Positions 15,802 through 24,675 of a DNA stretch of 64,000 nt are shown here, in pieces (the first letter of the stretch is position 1; each line of letters starts with the position of its first letter). A program made the position numbers and the translations under genes. This DNA is from Novosphingobium sp. SG707 (lineage in GTDB: Bacteria; Pseudomonadota; Alphaproteobacteria; Sphingomonadales; Sphingomonadaceae), in assembly GCF_012275515.1 (NCBI RefSeq), contig NZ_JAAZQL010000004.1:186001-250000 (forward strand). The letters are read 5' to 3'. The notes under the pieces are model-generated. The model searched no databases, was not told the origin of the DNA, and saw only the letters and a list, made by a program, of their open reading frames with translations.

Positions 15802-17432
15802 AACAGGCTCTCCCCGCCCCGCCCCAGATGAGCCAGCGCACGCTCGGCGGCCAGCACGCCGTGATAATGCGCCTCTTCAAACAGCGAGAGGCCGGAGAGA
15901 TCGGAATGGGCGCGAAACACCGGACCATTCATCGCCTGCGCCGCCGCCCGCGCCGGATCGCTGCGAAAGCCCACCGTCGGCCGCACCATTGCATGGCCCC
16001 AGCGCCAGACATCGATCCGCTCGATCCGCCCCTCCAGTTCCGGGTTCATAGACAGGAGATCCGCCGCGATAATCGCCTGCCACTCGCCCAGTCCCCGCGC
16101 CAGCAGGCCCTTGCGCACCGCCACCGGATCGCCCTCGGACAAGGCCTGATACCATGTCAGCACACCCGGACCATCGGCGGCCGAAGATGTCTGATGGTTG
16201 GCCACGACATAGCCGAGGCTGGCGCTGGTACTCGATACATTGTCCCAAGCCAGCCCCGCGCCCGGCCCCCATGGCATGTGCGACACCGCCACATTGGCCA
16301 CCACCCATGGCGCATAGGAAAAGCGTGAGGCACCGGCGAATTGAGGGGCGACATGGCGCGCCACGAAATCGGGCATGGCCAGAACCACCGCCTGCGCCCT
16401 GATCCGCCGCGCCGCACCTGCCTGATGATCGAAGACATCGACCAGCACATCGCCGCCATCGCGCGCCACATGGGTGACGCTGTGGCGCGGGCGCAATCGC
16501 GCGCCGATCCGCCCGCCCATCAGCCGCGCCAGCCGGGCATTGCCCTCTGGCCATGTCAATTCGCTCTCGCCCGCGCCATCGGCGGCCCAGCCGCGGCGGC
16601 CTGCGAAATAGTGGATCCCCGCCCATGCCGAAATCGCTGCAGGCTCGCTGCCATAATCGTCGCGGGTGCAATAGCGCAGATAGGCCAGCAAAGGAGCGGC
16701 GGTGTAGGCTTCCTGCGCCAGCCATGCGGCAAAGCTGATGCGGTCGAGCGCGGCATAGGTCTCGTCGCGGCTGGAGAGCGCCGAGGGACTGGCAAAGGCG
16801 GCGCGGCCATCGCGTCCCACGGCTTTGCGAAACACCTCCATGGCCGCATCGAAACGGCGCCATTGCGCGCTATCTTGCGCCGACAGGCCGGTGGTGGGCA
16901 CCAGACCCTCCTGCCACTTGCCGCGCCAGAGCAGACGCTCCTCAAGATCGGCGCAGAGCTGAAACGGATCATAGACCGGCGCGCCCTGCACGTCCTGCCC
17001 GGTAATCATGCCAAAGCCGCGCAGCATATGGATCAGCGCCCGCGCCTCGCGATTGGGGATGGGCAGGTAATGCGCGCCCCATGGGAAAGCCGTCACGCCA
17101 TTGGCCCCGCCGCGCGCATTGCCGCCCGCAACGTCCTCCAGTTCGAACAGGGCGAAATCGGCAAAACCCGCCTCGGCCAGACGCCAGCCCGCCGCAAGCC
17201 CTGCAATGCCGCCGCCCGCGATGACCAGCGGGATATGCTCCTCCGGCCCGGTCGGCCCCGGTAATTTGCCGTCGCGGATCGCATGGCCGCGCACCATATC
17301 CGGCCCCAGCAAAGCGCCGGGAAAAGGCGTCGCCTGCGCCGGTCCGCAACCGCCAAGCACCCCGCAGGCCCCCAATGTCCCGCAGACCATGGCTCCGGCA
17401 AGCAGATCTCGCCGCCGGACCTCAGCCCTCAT
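15798..17432 (-). CDS. Tat-exported FAD-dependent amine-oxidase-like oxidoreductase
   Basis: A 544-residue flavoprotein. The N-terminus RAEVRRRDLLAGAMVCG with the following Cys/Gly-rich hydrophobic stretch looks like a twin-arginine signal, so the folded enzyme is probably periplasmic, and a lipobox-like Cys may anchor it. Residues about 68-100 hold the Rossmann FAD motif (VIAGGGIAGLAAGWRL) and a following GG dimer motif; the C-terminus (SLFEEAHYHGVLAAERAL) closes the FAD site as in the NAD(P)-binding_8/amine oxidase family. The ATG at 17432 has GGAG five bases upstream and overlaps the preceding gene by 11 bases; a TTG at 17453 is less likely. Placed between the aminopropyltransferase and speD, it may oxidise a polyamine product. 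Substrate unknown. Confidence 0.8.
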   Translation of the reverse strand: MRAEVRRRDLLAGAMVCGTLGACGVLGGCGPAQATPFPGALLGPDMVRGHAIRDGKLPGPTGPEEHIPLVIAGGGIAGLAAGWRLAEAGFADFALFELEDVAGGNARGGANGVTAFPWGAHYLPIPNREARALIHMLRGFGMITGQDVQGAPVYDPFQLCADLEERLLWRGKWQEGLVPTTGLSAQDSAQWRRFDAAMEVFRKAVGRDGRAAFASPSALSSRDETYAALDRISFAAWLAQEAYTAAPLLAYLRYCTRDDYGSEPAAISAWAGIHYFAGRRGWAADGAGESELTWPEGNARLARLMGGRIGARLRPRHSVTHVARDGGDVLVDVFDHQAGAARRIRAQAVVLAMPDFVARHVAPQFAGASRFSYAPWVVANVAVSHMPWGPGAGLAWDNVSSTSASLGYVVANHQTSSAADGPGVLTWYQALSEGDPVAVRKGLLARGLGEWQAIIAADLLSMNPELEGRIERIDVWRWGHAMVRPTVGFRSDPARAAAQAMNGPVFRAHSDLSGLSLFEEAHYHGVLAAERALAHLGRGGESLL

Positions 17433-18954
17433 AATGGCTCCATTCCTCGGCAAAGCTGCGCACCAGCGCCTGATTGTCGAGGCGGTTTACCGGTGTTGGG
17501 CGGCGCGCCATGTCGGGGGGGAAATCAAACATCAGCGGTTCGGACACCGCATTCAAATAACGCAGGCCGACGGGCAGATGCGCGGGCGCCACCGGCGGCG
17601 TATGCGCGGCCAACGTAAAACCCCATTCGCCAAAGCTGGGCACATAGGTGTGATAGCCGCGCGTTTGCAGGCCCGCCGCCTCCAGCGTCTGCGCCACGGT
17701 CCAATAGGATCGCGGCGCCACCAGCGGCGAGGTCGATTGCACCACCATCACCCCATCAGGTGCCAACAGACGCGCCACCTGCGCATAGAAACTGACCGTG
17801 TAGAGCTTGCCCAGCGAATATTCGGTGGGGTCGGGAAAGTCGATCAGGATGGCGTCATAGGTGGCCCGCGCCGCGCGGACCCAGCGAAAGGCGTCGGCAT
17901 TTTCCACGCTGAGGCGCGGATCGGAGAGCGAGCCGCGATTGAGCGCGGCCAGTTGCGGCGTTGCGCGAAACATCCGCGTCATTTCCGGGTCCAGATCGAC
18001 CAGATGCACCGAACGCACCCGCCCATCGCGCAACACCTCACGTGCGGCCAGCCCATCGCCCCCGCCCAGGATCAACACCCGCGCCGGATTGGCCACCCGC
18101 CCCAGCACCGGCCATACCAGCGCCTCGTGATAGCGATATTCATCGCGCGAGGAAAATTGCAGATTGCCATTGAGATAGAGCCGCAGATCCTCGCCCCGGC
18201 GGGTCAGCACAATGCGCTGATAGGGGGTGGACCGGGCATGGATCACCCCCTCGCCATAATAGGCGATCTCGGAAAAGCGCTGTATGCGTTCGGCCAGAAA
18301 CAGGCCCGCGATCAGGCTGCACGCCACCATCAGCGCGGCTGCCATATCAACGCCCACCCGCCGCGCACGCCGCATCACAAACAGCAGCGCCACCGCCACC
18401 GCCACATTGGCCAGCCCAAACACCAGTCCGGTACGGATCATCCCCAGATGCGGCACCAGAAACAGCGGGAATGCCAGTGAAGCGATCAGCGCGCCGACAT
18501 AATCATAGGTCAGCACATTGGACACCAGATCGCGAAAGGCAAAGCGCGAGCGCAGGATGCGGATCAGCAGCGGGATTTCCAACCCCACCAGCGCCCCGAT
18601 CACCAGCACAATCGCATAGAGCAGCACCCGGAAATCAGCGGCCAGCGGAAAGGCCAGAAACAGGCCCGCCGCGCTCCACCCACCAATGGCGGCGATCATG
18701 ATCTCGACGCGGATGAACACGCCGATCTCATCACGCCGAACGTAGCGTGAAAGGAAAGACCCCACCCCCATCGCAAACAGATAGGAACCAATCACGGTCG
18801 AAAACTGGGTGACGCTGTCGCCCAGCAGATAGGAGGCCAGCGTGCCCGCCAGCAATTCATAGATCAGCCCGCAGGTGGCCACCACCAGCACCGAGAGCAG
18901 CAGGATGGCCGCATGGGCGCGCGCAGGCCCCGCAAAATCGCCGGAATCGTCCAT
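17422..18954 (-). CDS. Membrane-fused polyamine aminopropyltransferase (spermidine synthase-like)
   Basis: About 510 residues. The N-terminal half has seven or so membrane helices with VGLEIPLLIRIL, as in the spermidine/spermine synthase-like integral membrane proteins. The C-terminal half is an aminopropyltransferase: LYLNGNLQFSSRDEYRYHE is the conserved substrate-binding stretch, LILGGGDGLAARE the decarboxy-SAM loop, and LIDFPDP the catalytic aspartate region. Key residues look intact. The enzyme transfers an aminopropyl group from decarboxylated SAM to a diamine or other acceptor near the membrane. The start at 18954 is set by a TAATG overlap with the stop of the DUF350 gene; the open frame further upstream is not coding. 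SpeD is encoded two genes downstream. Confidence 0.9.
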   Translation of the reverse strand: MDDSGDFAGPARAHAAILLLSVLVVATCGLIYELLAGTLASYLLGDSVTQFSTVIGSYLFAMGVGSFLSRYVRRDEIGVFIRVEIMIAAIGGWSAAGLFLAFPLAADFRVLLYAIVLVIGALVGLEIPLLIRILRSRFAFRDLVSNVLTYDYVGALIASLAFPLFLVPHLGMIRTGLVFGLANVAVAVALLFVMRRARRVGVDMAAALMVACSLIAGLFLAERIQRFSEIAYYGEGVIHARSTPYQRIVLTRRGEDLRLYLNGNLQFSSRDEYRYHEALVWPVLGRVANPARVLILGGGDGLAAREVLRDGRVRSVHLVDLDPEMTRMFRATPQLAALNRGSLSDPRLSVENADAFRWVRAARATYDAILIDFPDPTEYSLGKLYTVSFYAQVARLLAPDGVMVVQSTSPLVAPRSYWTVAQTLEAAGLQTRGYHTYVPSFGEWGFTLAAHTPPVAPAHLPVGLRYLNAVSEPLMFDFPPDMARRPTPVNRLDNQALVRSFAEEWSHYEG

Positions 18955-19163
18955 TAGCCGTGGATCGCTGCCGCGATGATCATGCTCAGCCCCAACGCCA
19001 CCGCGCCCGCCAGAATGGCCACCGCCATATTCTGCCGCTCGATGATTTCCTTCCACAATTCGCCGGGCGTCAATTTGTCCACCAGAATGAAACTGGCCAC
19101 AAAAACCACAATGCCCAGCAAGGCATAAAACAGCGTGGCAATAATGATCGCAGACGAAAGCAT
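18954..19163 (-). CDS. DUF350 family small membrane protein
   Basis: A 69-residue protein with two membrane helices (about 3-25 and 46-67) joined by LVDKLTPGELWKEIIERQN, which matches the DUF350 repeat; many relatives have two such repeats, this has one. DUF350 proteins recur beside membrane spermidine synthases, SPFH proteins and PspA-like proteins; their function is unknown. The ATG at 19163 is preferred over the in-frame ATG at 19169 because AGGGGG lies six bases before it, whereas it abuts the other. The stop overlaps the start of the aminopropyltransferase gene by one base, implying coupled translation and perhaps a complex. Confidence 0.82.
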   Translation of the reverse strand: MLSSAIIIATLFYALLGIVVFVASFILVDKLTPGELWKEIIERQNMAVAILAGAVALGLSMIIAAAIHG

Positions 19164-19173
19164 GGCCATCCCC

Positions 19174-19359
19174 CTATTTGTGCGAAGGGCCAAAGCCCCA
19201 GAAACCGCCCGCCCCACCATGGTGATGGGTGCGCTCGGCCGGGCCGCTGGGCTGAGCTGAGCCATCGGCGAACGGGTCATAGGCGGCCCACCCCGCCCAT
19301 CCGGCAAAGGCCAGCAGCAGAAGGCACCATGCCGCATAGAACATCAGGCCCCGGCTCAT
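19174..19359 (-). CDS. Small single-helix membrane protein in the SPFH/polyamine operon
   Basis: A 61-residue protein: one N-terminal hydrophobic helix (about 5-25, rich in Trp and Ala), then a Pro/Gly-rich tail with a three-His cluster (THHHGGAGGFWGFGP). I recognise no family. Its ATG overlaps the stop of the upstream DUF4178 gene by 4 bases (ATGA), and 10 bases separate it from the DUF350 start, so it fits precisely as an operon member. The overlap and hydrophobic design argue that it is real despite its size. The His cluster might bind a metal, but that is speculation. Confidence 0.7.
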   Translation of the reverse strand: MSRGLMFYAAWCLLLLAFAGWAGWAAYDPFADGSAQPSGPAERTHHHGGAGGFWGFGPSHK

Positions 19360-20726
19360 CGGCTATGCTCCCCATACACGGCGGTCTTGCTGGCGCGATA
19401 GGCATAGAACACCACCAAAGGCACCGCCGCCAGCGCCACGATCAGCCACCAGAAGCCCAATGGAAACCCGCCCGGTTCGACCAGAAAGCCAAGGCTGATC
19501 ACTTCCGCCTCGGGCGCGGCGGCATTGGCCACACCGCCGATGCCCCATGGGTTATCCGGCATGGGCGGGGTATAATTGCTGGCCCTGGGGTCGTTCCAGC
19601 GCTTGGCCTCGGCCTCGACCAGCAGGTCGTAATCGCCGGCGGGAACCTGGCTGAAACGGGTGCTGGTGTGGTGGCTGCCTTCGGACCAATCGCCGTCGGA
19701 ATCGCGCCCCGCGTAATATTCGATTGTGGCGCTGGCGGGAATTGTGGCCTGTGTGGCGCGATTGACCAGCAGATAATCGAGATCGACCCAGCGATTGGTG
19801 AAATCGCTGGCCGCCACCTTGACGGTGACGAACTGATGCGCGCGGGCCAGATGGATCGGGCCAACGGTGATGCGCGCGGTGGGGCCATCAATCGTCACCT
19901 GTCCCTCGCCCCTTACCCCATCGCCCCCCGACGTCAGCGCCGAGAGCAGGAAAAAGGCAGCAAAGATCGTGACCAGCAGCAGTTTGGCCATGTCCCACAG
20001 GCTGGTGCGGCGGTCCGCACCATCTTGCCAAAGGCGTGAGAAAAAGCCGGGCTTGTGCTCGTCCATCCGGGGCTCGTCCGGCCGGGGCCGCGCCGGTTCT
20101 GGCCGGGCCAGATCGGGGCCTTGCGGGCGGACAAAGGCATCGATCAACCGCCCCGGCACGCCGACCAGATGGGTCCATTGCACCTCCTCGCCCTCGCGCC
20201 ATTCGCGAGAGAGAGAGGCGCCGCCGCGTTCATAGCTGCGCGCCACCCACATCTCACCCGCCTGAACCCGCCAGTAAAACTCGCCGATCACGCGGGTGGT
20301 CGCGATAGTGACTGGTTCGTCCTCGCCACGGTACACCTCGCCGCGCCAGCCTGCCTCGCCCCAGCCGCCGGTTTCGCGCGGCAGATCGGTCAGCATCGTG
20401 CCGAATTGCCATTGCCCATCGGAATGGACCAGCCAGCGATAGCCCGCATAGGGGTTGAACAGGAGATATTCGCCCCAGGCATAGCCCCCCGCCTGCCGCT
20501 CCAGAAAGCCGATGGCCTCCCATTGCGTGCCGAACAAAGTGCCCCGGCTGCCCAGCGGCAGGGGCAGTTTCGCGGCTTTTTCGTGATATTCCTTGATGAC
20601 GGCAACGTCAGGATTGGCGACATCAAGCACGCTGCCGCAATGGCGACAGGCGACCGTAACCGTATAACCGGCCGCCTTGACCTCAATCGAACCGCCGCAT
20701 GAAGGGCAGAGGATAGCCCTACTCAT
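19356..20726 (-). CDS. DUF4178 protein with N-terminal zinc ribbon and two membrane helices
   Basis: A 456-residue protein. A zinc ribbon opens it (Cys7, Cys10, Cys27, Cys30). Next comes a DUF4178 beta-barrel-like region with G-x-L-F-G-T-Q-W and the EYLLFNP and YRWLVHSDGQW strands, then a proline-rich charged linker, a membrane helix (about 215-240), an extracytoplasmic domain of about 170 residues, and a second helix near the C-terminus (about 415-440). So the zinc ribbon and DUF4178 face the cytoplasm while the central domain is probably periplasmic. It overlaps both neighbours by 4 bases. A second, shorter DUF4178 protein lies immediately upstream. Function unknown; context links it to SPFH membrane scaffolds. 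Confidence 0.82.
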   Translation of the reverse strand: MSRAILCPSCGGSIEVKAAGYTVTVACRHCGSVLDVANPDVAVIKEYHEKAAKLPLPLGSRGTLFGTQWEAIGFLERQAGGYAWGEYLLFNPYAGYRWLVHSDGQWQFGTMLTDLPRETGGWGEAGWRGEVYRGEDEPVTIATTRVIGEFYWRVQAGEMWVARSYERGGASLSREWREGEEVQWTHLVGVPGRLIDAFVRPQGPDLARPEPARPRPDEPRMDEHKPGFFSRLWQDGADRRTSLWDMAKLLLVTIFAAFFLLSALTSGGDGVRGEGQVTIDGPTARITVGPIHLARAHQFVTVKVAASDFTNRWVDLDYLLVNRATQATIPASATIEYYAGRDSDGDWSEGSHHTSTRFSQVPAGDYDLLVEAEAKRWNDPRASNYTPPMPDNPWGIGGVANAAAPEAEVISLGFLVEPGGFPLGFWWLIVALAAVPLVVFYAYRASKTAVYGEHSR

Positions 20727-21376
20727 CGGCCCGTCTCCGCCAGATTGTCAGGCATCACCCAATCCTCAACCGCGCGCAGGCGGCTGGGGCGCAATTCGGG
20801 CAGTTCGACATAGCGCCCGACATAGGCGCTGACCCCCACCTTGTCGCGCTGGACCGAAAGGGCCGCGCCGGTGGGGGAGCGGAAATCCACGCTTTCCACC
20901 TGCCAGTCGGCCGGAGTGGGGAAAGGCAGATCGCCCTCTGCGCCAAGACAGGTGACGGTTTTGATATCGGTGGCGGTCAGGCTCTGGCCGTCCACATCGA
21001 GGGTGAATCCCAGCGCAATGTCGGCAGGCAGACGGGCGGCGACATCCTCGCGCTCGGCCAATATCTGAAACTGCCCCATCGCCTCGCCCAGCCAGCGCGT
21101 GGTGCCGTCGGAGAGCTGCAGCAGCCATTCGTTCCAAGCGCCATCGGCCCAACCCCAGCGCACCCGCCCCACCACGGTAAAGCGTGCGCCATCCACCGCG
21201 CCGCCGGTGCCAAGCTGGATCGGGGAAATGTCATAGGGCAGCAGCGCCGCCTTGCCGATGTCGCGCATGCCCTCGCGCGCGATCACCGTCTGGCAATATC
21301 CGCATACGGCATAAGGCATGCCGCCCGAGCGCATCGGCACCGGCGCGCCGCATTGCGGGCAGGTGTTATTGGCCAT
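20723..21376 (-). CDS. DUF4178 protein with N-terminal zinc ribbon, soluble
   Basis: A 217-residue protein with a compact zinc ribbon (Cys6, Cys9, Cys25, Cys28) and a DUF4178 region (FTVVGRVRWGW, WNEWLLQLSDGTTRWLGE, FQILAE), and no membrane helix. It resembles the front half of the next protein, so the two probably arose by duplication and may pair. It starts 10 bases after the SPFH gene ends and overlaps the next gene by 4 bases. The ATG at 21376 follows an AGAG element about ten bases upstream. No enzyme motif is visible, so a binding or adaptor role is more likely than catalysis. Confidence 0.82.
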   Translation of the reverse strand: MANNTCPQCGAPVPMRSGGMPYAVCGYCQTVIAREGMRDIGKAALLPYDISPIQLGTGGAVDGARFTVVGRVRWGWADGAWNEWLLQLSDGTTRWLGEAMGQFQILAEREDVAARLPADIALGFTLDVDGQSLTATDIKTVTCLGAEGDLPFPTPADWQVESVDFRSPTGAALSVQRDKVGVSAYVGRYVELPELRPSRLRAVEDWVMPDNLAETGR

Positions 21377-21386
21377 GGAGGTTCTC

Positions 21387-22361
21387 TTACTTCACCCGCG
21401 AGAGGATTTCGGCCTTTTTGGCGTCAAATTCTTCCTGCGTGATCGCCCCTATGGTCAGCAATTTGTGCAGTTTTTCGAGCAGCGCAAACGGGTCTTCGGC
21501 AGGGGCGGCAGGCGTGCTCTGGCCAAGGGCGCCGCTCATCGCGCCGCTCAGCATATTGGCCGCCGCCATGCCCGCGCCGATCCCGGCAAGGCCGCTGTCG
21601 GAGGCAGGATTGTCCAGCGCCTGCGCGGCCTGAAAACGGGTGTAGCCCGCCATATCGCCGAGCACGCGCATCGAGGAACCCTTGTCGAGATGGGCCTGAA
21701 CCTCATCCGGCAGGCTGATGCTTTCGACAAAGAAGCTGGGGCAGGAAAGGCCCCATGCGGCAAAGGCCTTGTCCACCTCGGCCTTGATCGTGTCCGACAT
21801 CGCCTGCTGATTGGCCGCCAGATCGAGGAAAGGCACCTTGCCGCTCCCCAGCGCGGTGGCGATGGCGGTGACGATGGCGCTGCGCAATTGGGTGTCGAGC
21901 GTATCGGCCCAGACCTCGCCCATCGTTCCCAGCACCTTTTCGACAAAGAGCTTGAGATCGGCGATCCTGAACGAATAGGTGCCAAAGGCGCGCAGGCGGA
22001 TCGCCCCGAATTCAGCGTCACGCACCGTCACAGGTTGGGGCGTGCCCCATTTGCGGCCCGCCTGCTCCTTCATGCTGATAAAGACGACATCGGATTTGAA
22101 GGGCGAGTTGAACCCCTTGTCCCAATTCATCAGATTGGTCAGGACCGGCAGATTGGCCGTTTCCAGAATATGCAGCCCCGCGCCGAAATAATCGGCCACC
22201 TGCCCCTCGTTCATGAAGGCCGCGATCTGGCCCTCGCGCACGGTCAGTTGCGCGCCATTCTTGATTTCATTGCCCGCCGTGGGCACACGCCATGCGACCT
22301 GTCCGGGCGCCTCATGCCATTCGATCACATCGATGAACTGTTTGCGCAGGAAATCAAACAT
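21387..22361 (-). CDS. SPFH/band-7 'virion core' protein with C-terminal SHOCT-like motif
   Basis: A 324-residue protein of the YdjI group, sometimes annotated 'virion core protein (lumpy skin disease virus)-like'. It begins [12 protein letters not shown] and has [19 protein letters not shown], then an SPFH-type mixed alpha/beta domain to about residue 240, and ends with a short SHOCT-like helix pair ([26 protein letters not shown], about 293-318). There is no membrane helix; such proteins assemble on the inner face of the membrane. In Bacillus the YdjI relative works with a PspA-like protein, but no PspA gene is present here. First gene of the eight-gene operon; AGGA lies seven bases before the ATG and a good promoter lies upstream. 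Confidence 0.87.
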   Translation of the reverse strand: MFDFLRKQFIDVIEWHEAPGQVAWRVPTAGNEIKNGAQLTVREGQIAAFMNEGQVADYFGAGLHILETANLPVLTNLMNWDKGFNSPFKSDVVFISMKEQAGRKWGTPQPVTVRDAEFGAIRLRAFGTYSFRIADLKLFVEKVLGTMGEVWADTLDTQLRSAIVTAIATALGSGKVPFLDLAANQQAMSDTIKAEVDKAFAAWGLSCPSFFVESISLPDEVQAHLDKGSSMRVLGDMAGYTRFQAAQALDNPASDSGLAGIGAGMAAANMLSGAMSGALGQSTPAAPAEDPFALLEKLHKLLTIGAITQEEFDAKKAEILSRVK

Positions 22362-22396
22362 GGCAACTATCCTGAATTGTTCCGAGAACAGGTGTT

Positions 22397-22424
22397 ATTC
22401 TAGAGTAAGACACCGCCCTTGCAA
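22397..22424 (-). promoter_or_regulatory. Promoter of the SPFH/polyamine operon
   Basis: On the minus strand TTGCAA (22424-22419), a 16-base spacer and TAGAAT (22402-22397) form a good sigma-70-like promoter. Transcription would start near 22390, about 28 bases before the SPFH start codon. The 142-base gap is shared with the divergent miaB gene. Confidence 0.5.
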
Positions 22425-22503
22425 GCGAAACCGCAAGCATAACCGGACAGGCGCCCGCATCGCCCCTTCATTTTTGCCGCGTTTTGGCGTAACGGCCCGC
22501 GCT

Positions 22504-23871
22504 ATGTCTGCCATTTCCACCCCCCGCACCTCGCCTGTTTCCGCCCCGCGCACCTATCGCGTGAAGAGCTTTGGCTGTCAGATGAATGTCTATGACGGCC
22601 AGCGTATGGAAGAATTGCTGGCCCATCAGGGCATTGCCCCCGCGCCCGAGGGCGAGCAGGCCGATCTGGTCGTGCTCAACACCTGCCATATCCGCGAAAA
22701 GGCCGCCGAGAAGGTCTATTCCGACATTGGCCGTATCATCAAGGATGCGCGGCGCGAGGATGGCACGCAGCCCTTGATCGCGGTGGCCGGTTGCGTGGCG
22801 CAGGCCGAGGGCGAGGAGATCATGGCACGCGCGCCCGCCGTGACCATGGTGGTGGGGCCTCAGGCCTATCATCGCCTGCCTGAGATGATCGCCCGCGCCG
22901 TTGATGGCGAGCGCGTGACCGACACCGACATGCCCGCCGACGCCAAATTCGCGGCCCTGCCCAAGCGGCGCAGCGTGGGGCCGACGGCTTTCCTGACGGT
23001 GCAGGAAGGTTGCGACAAGTTCTGCACCTATTGCGTGGTGCCCTATACGCGCGGCGCGGAGATCAGCCGCCCCTATGCCGACCTGATTGCCGAGGCGCAT
23101 CGTCTGGTCGAAGCGGGCGCGAAGGAAATCACGCTGCTGGGCCAGAATGTGAATGCCTGGGGCGGCGAGAACGGCAAGGGGCAGAAGGTCGGCCTTGACG
23201 GACTGATCCGCGATCTGGCCGCGATCGACGGTCTGGCGCGCATCCGTTATACCACCAGCCATCCCAATGACATGACCGACGGCCTGATCGCCGCCCATGG
23301 CGAGGTGGAAAAACTGATGCCCTTCCTGCACCTGCCGGTGCAATCGGGCAGCAATGCAATCCTGAAGGCCATGAACCGTAGCCATACGGCCGAAAGCTAT
23401 CTGCGCCTGCTGGAACGCGTGCGCGAGGTGCGGCCCGATATTGCTCTCTCGGGCGATTTCATCGTCGGCTTCCCCGGCGAGAGCGAAGAGCATTTCGCCG
23501 AAACCATCGCACTGATCGACGCGGTTGGCTATGCGCAGGCCTTCAGCTTCAAATATTCGCCGCGCCCCGGCACGCCTGCGGCCACGATGGATGATCAGAT
23601 CCCCGGCGAGGTAATGGACGACCGGTTGCAGCGTTTGCAGGCCGCGCTCAACCACGACCAGCATGCCTTCAATCAGGCCAGCCTTGGCCGCACATGCGAC
23701 GTGCTGATCGAACGCAAGGGCAAGCTGCCGGGCCAATGGCTGGGCAAATCGCCATGGCTGCAATCGGTGCATTTTCAGGGGAATTACGGCGTGGGCGATA
23801 TCCTGCGCGCCGAACTCGTGCAGGCCGGGCCGAATTCGCTCACCGGGCGGGTGATCGCCAGAAACGCATAG
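22504..23871 (+). CDS. miaB: tRNA-2-methylthio-N6-dimethylallyladenosine synthase
   Basis: A 455-residue radical-SAM methylthiotransferase that adds a methylthio group to i6A37 in tRNAs reading UNN codons. The N-terminal UPF0004 cluster cysteines are Cys25 (FGCQMN), Cys61 (NTCHIRE) and Cys97 (GCVAQ). The radical-SAM cluster is Cys170, Cys174 and Cys177 (CDKFCTYC), and a C-terminal TRAM domain follows. The reading frame is open upstream, but the ATG at 22504 gives the family length and a natural N-terminus; the ribosome-binding site is weak. Divergent from the SPFH operon. Lies just upstream of the phoH-ybeY group, a frequent neighbourhood in alphaproteobacteria. Confidence 0.96.
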   Translation: MSAISTPRTSPVSAPRTYRVKSFGCQMNVYDGQRMEELLAHQGIAPAPEGEQADLVVLNTCHIREKAAEKVYSDIGRIIKDARREDGTQPLIAVAGCVAQAEGEEIMARAPAVTMVVGPQAYHRLPEMIARAVDGERVTDTDMPADAKFAALPKRRSVGPTAFLTVQEGCDKFCTYCVVPYTRGAEISRPYADLIAEAHRLVEAGAKEITLLGQNVNAWGGENGKGQKVGLDGLIRDLAAIDGLARIRYTTSHPNDMTDGLIAAHGEVEKLMPFLHLPVQSGSNAILKAMNRSHTAESYLRLLERVREVRPDIALSGDFIVGFPGESEEHFAETIALIDAVGYAQAFSFKYSPRPGTPAATMDDQIPGEVMDDRLQRLQAALNHDQHAFNQASLGRTCDVLIERKGKLPGQWLGKSPWLQSVHFQGNYGVGDILRAELVQAGPNSLTGRVIARNA

Positions 23872-23874
23872 AAA

Positions 23875-23902
23875 GCCGCCCCCTCCTTGCGGAAGGGGCG
23901 GC
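23875..23902 (+). terminator. Hairpin downstream of miaB
   Basis: GCCGCCCC pairs with GGGGCGGC around a CTCC/GGAA inner stem, starting 3 bases after the miaB stop. There is no T run, so it may act as a weak terminator or an mRNA 3' end-protecting stem, perhaps in both directions. Confidence 0.45.
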
Positions 23903-23934
23903 CCAGCACAGCTTCCCGACCGAAGCGCGCTGAA

Positions 23935-24411
23935 TTAGTAGAAGAATGAGCCGTAAACCTGCAGGACGCGGCCCGTGCGCAGGTCAACCCGCACCACATC
24001 GCGGCCATAACGCACCCAGCGCTGGTTCATGCCCGGAGGAGGCAGGCGGTAAACCATGGGATCGGCGATCCAGTAGCGGCGGTGGTAATAGTCAGGCGCG
24101 AAGCGATAACCCGGCGCGACGGGGCGATAGGCATAGCCGCGCGGGCCGACATAGGCGGGACCACGGAACACATCGCCATGGGCGCGGCGATAATCACGCC
24201 AGTCCTCGCGATATTCCTGGCGGGCATTGCGCAGGTCACGCATGTCACGACGGGCTTCGCGATAATCGCCGCGCGCCATGTCGCGATGGATCTCGCGGTG
24301 TTCGCGGGCGATGTCGCGTTGATCGCGGCGCAGCTCATGGGCGCTCTGGGCCGAGGCAACGGTCGGAACAACAGTCGCGGCGGCCAGCGCCAGCATCAGG
24401 ATCTTTCGCAT
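23935..24411 (-). CDS. RcnB family periplasmic protein
   Basis: A 158-residue secreted protein: a signal peptide ending near residue 21 (TVASA), a middle part packed with Arg, Asp, His and Tyr (RRDQRDIAREHREIHRDMAR), and a C-terminal RcnB-type motif (YWIADPMVYRLPPPGMNQRWVRYGRDVVRVDLRTGRVLQV, quoted here only by its ends YWIADP and GRVLQV). RcnB in E. coli tunes nickel and cobalt export; sphingomonads have many relatives of unknown role. Start ATG at 24411 with GGAG about seven bases upstream. Monocistronic, convergent with miaB, and followed by a 264-base gap before phoH in which I find no gene. Confidence 0.85.
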   Translation of the reverse strand: MRKILMLALAAATVVPTVASAQSAHELRRDQRDIAREHREIHRDMARGDYREARRDMRDLRNARQEYREDWRDYRRAHGDVFRGPAYVGPRGYAYRPVAPGYRFAPDYYHRRYWIADPMVYRLPPPGMNQRWVRYGRDVVRVDLRTGRVLQVYGSFFY

Positions 24412-24675
24412 CTTGCTCTCCTTTGAAACTCCGGGAGGGACGCCTGAGGAACAGGACTGGCCCCGATGAAGCCTTTATGGGCCTGACGCCATGAACCCAT
24501 TTGGAACTGGACGCTCAGATCTCAGTCAGGTTTGTATCAATTTGTACGCCCATCCCTGCCCTCGCCTACGCTTTTCCACCACTGCGGCGCGCGGGGCCCC
24601 TTGGCGGATGGCATGATGAGGCATATCTTAACGTAGTGAGCCGGTCTTGAGACTCCGGCCACAGACAAGGAGCAC

